Shown here piece after piece: positions 5,890-6,997 of a stretch of DNA of 6,997 nucleotides (position 1 is its first letter; every line of letters starts with the position of its first letter). Source of the stretch: Deltaproteobacteria bacterium. GTDB taxonomy: Bacteria > Desulfobacterota > Dissulfuribacteria > Dissulfuribacterales > QOAL01. The position numbers were made by a program, and so were the translations under genes. Under the pieces are notes generated by a model. It saw only the letters and a program-made list of their open reading frames with translations, was not told where the DNA came from and did not search any database. The stretch is from the NCBI GenBank assembly GCA_015486425.1, contig WFRQ01000446.1, positions 1-6,997 of the forward strand, given 5' to 3'.

Positions 5890-6669
5890 CTATTCTTCAA
5901 GCATCTTCTGCCTGTACTGAATGTAGGCATCCTTCACCGCGCTGTATGGATCCATGGACGCCTTCTTGAGTTCAGGATACGCGTCCAGGTTGAATGACCA
6001 TTCGTTAAGATTCTGATAGGTTCTCACAGGGAAATAGACCCAGGACGGGTCCACATATATGAATGGATAGAGAAACTGGTCTGCAATAAATCCCACAGTA
6101 TCTCTCAGGGTGGAAGCGCCTATGAAAGGCCACACAATGTATGGACCATTACCAATTCCCCACTTGCCCATTGCCTGTCCAATGTCTTCCTTTGGCGGGT
6201 TAAGCCATTCATACTGCTCTGACGGAGTCATCATGCCACCAAGCCCCACAGTGGTATTTACAACAAAGCGGCAAGTCTCCTGCCCTGCCCTTTCAATTTT
6301 TCCCTGGAGCAGGCTGCCCACAAAACGGGCAGGAAACATTATATTATAAAAGAAGTTCCTGACTCCTTCACGGAAAAAATTCGGGGTTACAGCATTGTAT
6401 CCAGTTGCCACAGGCTTGAATATCCAGAAGTAAAACTTGTCATTAAAGGTGAATATTGCCCTGTTGAATCCTTCAATGGGGTCGCTCACTGACGCTGCGT
6501 TCTCCTCCTCATATTCATTAAGTAAAGCATCATCCTCGCCAGTAATTACAACCCACTGGCTGTCAATGGCATTGTTGCCTGCAGGCTTGTTTTCCATTGC
6601 CTGAGCCGCGGTAATCAGGGTCAAAAGGCAGAACATACACAGGATGAACGGCTGGGTGGTGAAACGCAT
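5890..6669 (-). CDS. mlaA: MlaA/VacJ-family outer-membrane phospholipid transport protein
   Basis: MlaA sits in the outer membrane and removes misplaced phospholipids from the outer leaflet, passing them to the MlaC/MlaFEDB system. Family features in this 259-residue protein are DPIEGFNRAIFTFND (63-77), NFFYNIMFPARFVGSLLQGK (105-124), RFVVNTTVGLGG (134-145), the segment around MGKWGIGNGPYIVWPFIGAS (167-186), STLRDTVGFIAD (186-197) and the closing MDPYSAVKDAYIQYR (239-253). The chosen ATG (minus strand, 6669) has AAGGAG six bases upstream (6681-6676) and gives a signal peptide MRFTTQPFILCMFCLLTLITAAQA, shown here as two parts: MRFTTQPFIL and CMFCLLTLITAAQA. An upstream in-frame ATG at 6756 would bury that signal and is rejected. 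Cleavage after AQA looks like signal peptidase I; neither cysteine (11, 14) forms a lipobox. A weak promoter-like pair, ATGACA (6731-6726) and TATGGT (6706-6701), has a 19-base spacer. It converges on pgsA. Confidence 0.92.
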   Translation of the reverse strand: MRFTTQPFILCMFCLLTLITAAQAMENKPAGNNAIDSQWVVITGEDDALLNEYEEENAASVSDPIEGFNRAIFTFNDKFYFWIFKPVATGYNAVTPNFFREGVRNFFYNIMFPARFVGSLLQGKIERAGQETCRFVVNTTVGLGGMMTPSEQYEWLNPPKEDIGQAMGKWGIGNGPYIVWPFIGASTLRDTVGFIADQFLYPFIYVDPSWVYFPVRTYQNLNEWSFNLDAYPELKKASMDPYSAVKDAYIQYRQKMLEE

Positions 6670-6792
6670 CTCTCTCTCCTTCCTCACAGGTGTAATTTTT
6701 ACCATATGCACACTAATACTGATAATGTCATATGTAAATATTGATCGGACAACCATGACCTTTTCTTTAATGGCAGGGCTGCAGGAATAATG

Positions 6793-6802
6793 CAGGCGCC
6801 TG
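6793..6802. repeat. Perfect 10-bp palindrome CAGGCGCCTG
   Basis: CAGGCGCCTG reads the same on both strands. It lies about 125 bases upstream of the mlaA start and just outside the long palindrome. It could be a binding site for a dimeric regulator, but a single 10-bp palindrome is weak evidence. Confidence 0.35.
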
Positions 6803-6812
6803 ACTGCAACAT

Positions 6813-6966
6813 GGAAAAGGCGTTAAAGGCTTTTCGTATCTACTCACAGGGTACCGCATCTGCTGCGTTGTCGGGGACTCGAAGTACAGGGAGTACGCCT
6901 TCGCCCCCTCCGCCTTGCATCTGCAGCACCCTGTGAGCAGATACGTTGCATGAAAAGCATCTTTCC
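6813..6966. repeat. Second long imperfect palindromic element
   Basis: The main arms are CGTATCTACTCACAGGGT (6835-6852) and ACCCTGTGAGCAGATACG (6928-6945), 18 bp with one A-versus-G difference that leaves a non-Watson-Crick pair. Outside these, GCTTTTC (6829-6835) matches GAAAAGC (6952-6958) and GGAAA (6813-6817) can pair with TTTCC (6962-6966). Inside, GGGG (6873-6876) pairs with CCCC (6904-6907), and CGAAGTAC (6880-6887) pairs with GTAC (6893-6896) plus CTTCG (6899-6903) across a two-base bulge, closing a five-base AGGGA loop. CGTTA occurs on both sides (6821-6825 and 6966-6970), a possible but short target duplication. The sequence differs from the palindrome at 1114-1326. It may be a REP/MITE-type repeat, a structured RNA or a regulatory cruciform. 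Confidence 0.72.
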
Positions 6967-6978
6967 GTTATTCCTCTT

Positions 6979-6986
6979 GGAGGAGG
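6979..6986 (+). promoter_or_regulatory. Strong Shine-Dalgarno-like motif at the right edge
   Basis: GGAGGAGG is a near-ideal anti-16S match 11 bases before the window ends. The ATG that follows at 6987 touches it with no spacer and is too close to be the start. A start codon just past the edge would have normal spacing, so a plus-strand gene may begin there. The gene itself is not visible. Confidence 0.3.
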
Positions 6987-6997
6987 ATGAGTAGTTA

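Larger units (their letters stand above)
6670..6997. other. 328-bp region upstream of mlaA to the window edge
   Basis: No convincing gene lies here. The part next to mlaA (6670-6760) is A+T-rich and holds its ribosome binding site and probably its promoter. Beyond it are a short perfect palindrome (6793-6802), a long imperfect palindrome (6813-6966) and a ribosome-binding-site-like GGAGGAGG at the edge. If the last is real, this is a divergent intergenic region. Confidence 0.65.

Noticed and set aside
5758..5997. 79-residue plus-strand open frame at the end of mlaA
   Set aside because: About half overlaps the mlaA coding region antisense, and there is no motif or good ribosome binding site.
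6813..6966. tRNA or 6S RNA in the second palindrome
   Set aside because: No cloverleaf or GTTCGA-type T-loop fits, and there is no obvious large central bubble of the 6S RNA kind. It is kept as a repeat of unknown nature.

Overview
The window is a compact stretch of bacterial chromosome with seven recognisable genes and two intergenic stretches that each hold a long imperfect palindrome. The MlaA-family outer-membrane protein points to a Gram-negative cell. Protein flavour (PrmA, RsmE, a stand-alone GDP-mannose pyrophosphorylase, a YkgJ-type Cys-cluster protein, a CDP-alcohol transferase) and the palindromic repeats suggest a Desulfobacterota-like (former deltaproteobacterial) genome. This is an inference from resemblance; no 16S or other lineage marker is present.

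Layout, left to right. Positions 1-476 hold the C-terminal part of an ABC transporter ATPase that starts outside the window, followed after 32 bases by a PsiE-family membrane protein (509-1000). Positions 1001-1353 have no gene. They hold an orphan Shine-Dalgarno-like motif, four tandem 7-bp repeats and a ~213-bp imperfect palindrome flanked by an 8-bp direct repeat; the right copy of that direct repeat doubles as the ribosome binding site of prmA. Then comes a tight five-gene plus-strand cluster: prmA (1354-2253), rsmE (2281-3015), mannose-1-phosphate guanylyltransferase (3019-4137), a Cys-cluster protein (4134-4685) and a pgsA-like phosphatidyltransferase with a long extra membrane region (4682-5731). 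The last three are joined by ATGA start/stop overlaps. Convergent to this cluster is an mlaA-family gene (5890-6669, minus). The region from 6670 to the right edge holds the mlaA leader, a short perfect palindrome, a second long palindromic element (6813-6966) and, at the very edge, a strong Shine-Dalgarno-like motif suggesting that a plus-strand gene begins just outside.

Functionally the cluster mixes ribosome modification (methylation of L11 and of 16S rRNA), nucleotide-sugar supply (GDP-mannose) and phospholipid synthesis, with an uncharacterised metal-binding protein coupled between the last two. The neighbouring mlaA concerns phospholipid placement in the outer membrane, so the right half has an envelope theme. 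I see no phage, defence, toxin-antitoxin, CRISPR or RNA-gene system. The least ordinary items are the two palindromic elements, the C-terminal extension of the PgsA-like enzyme, and an MlaA homologue with no visible lipobox.
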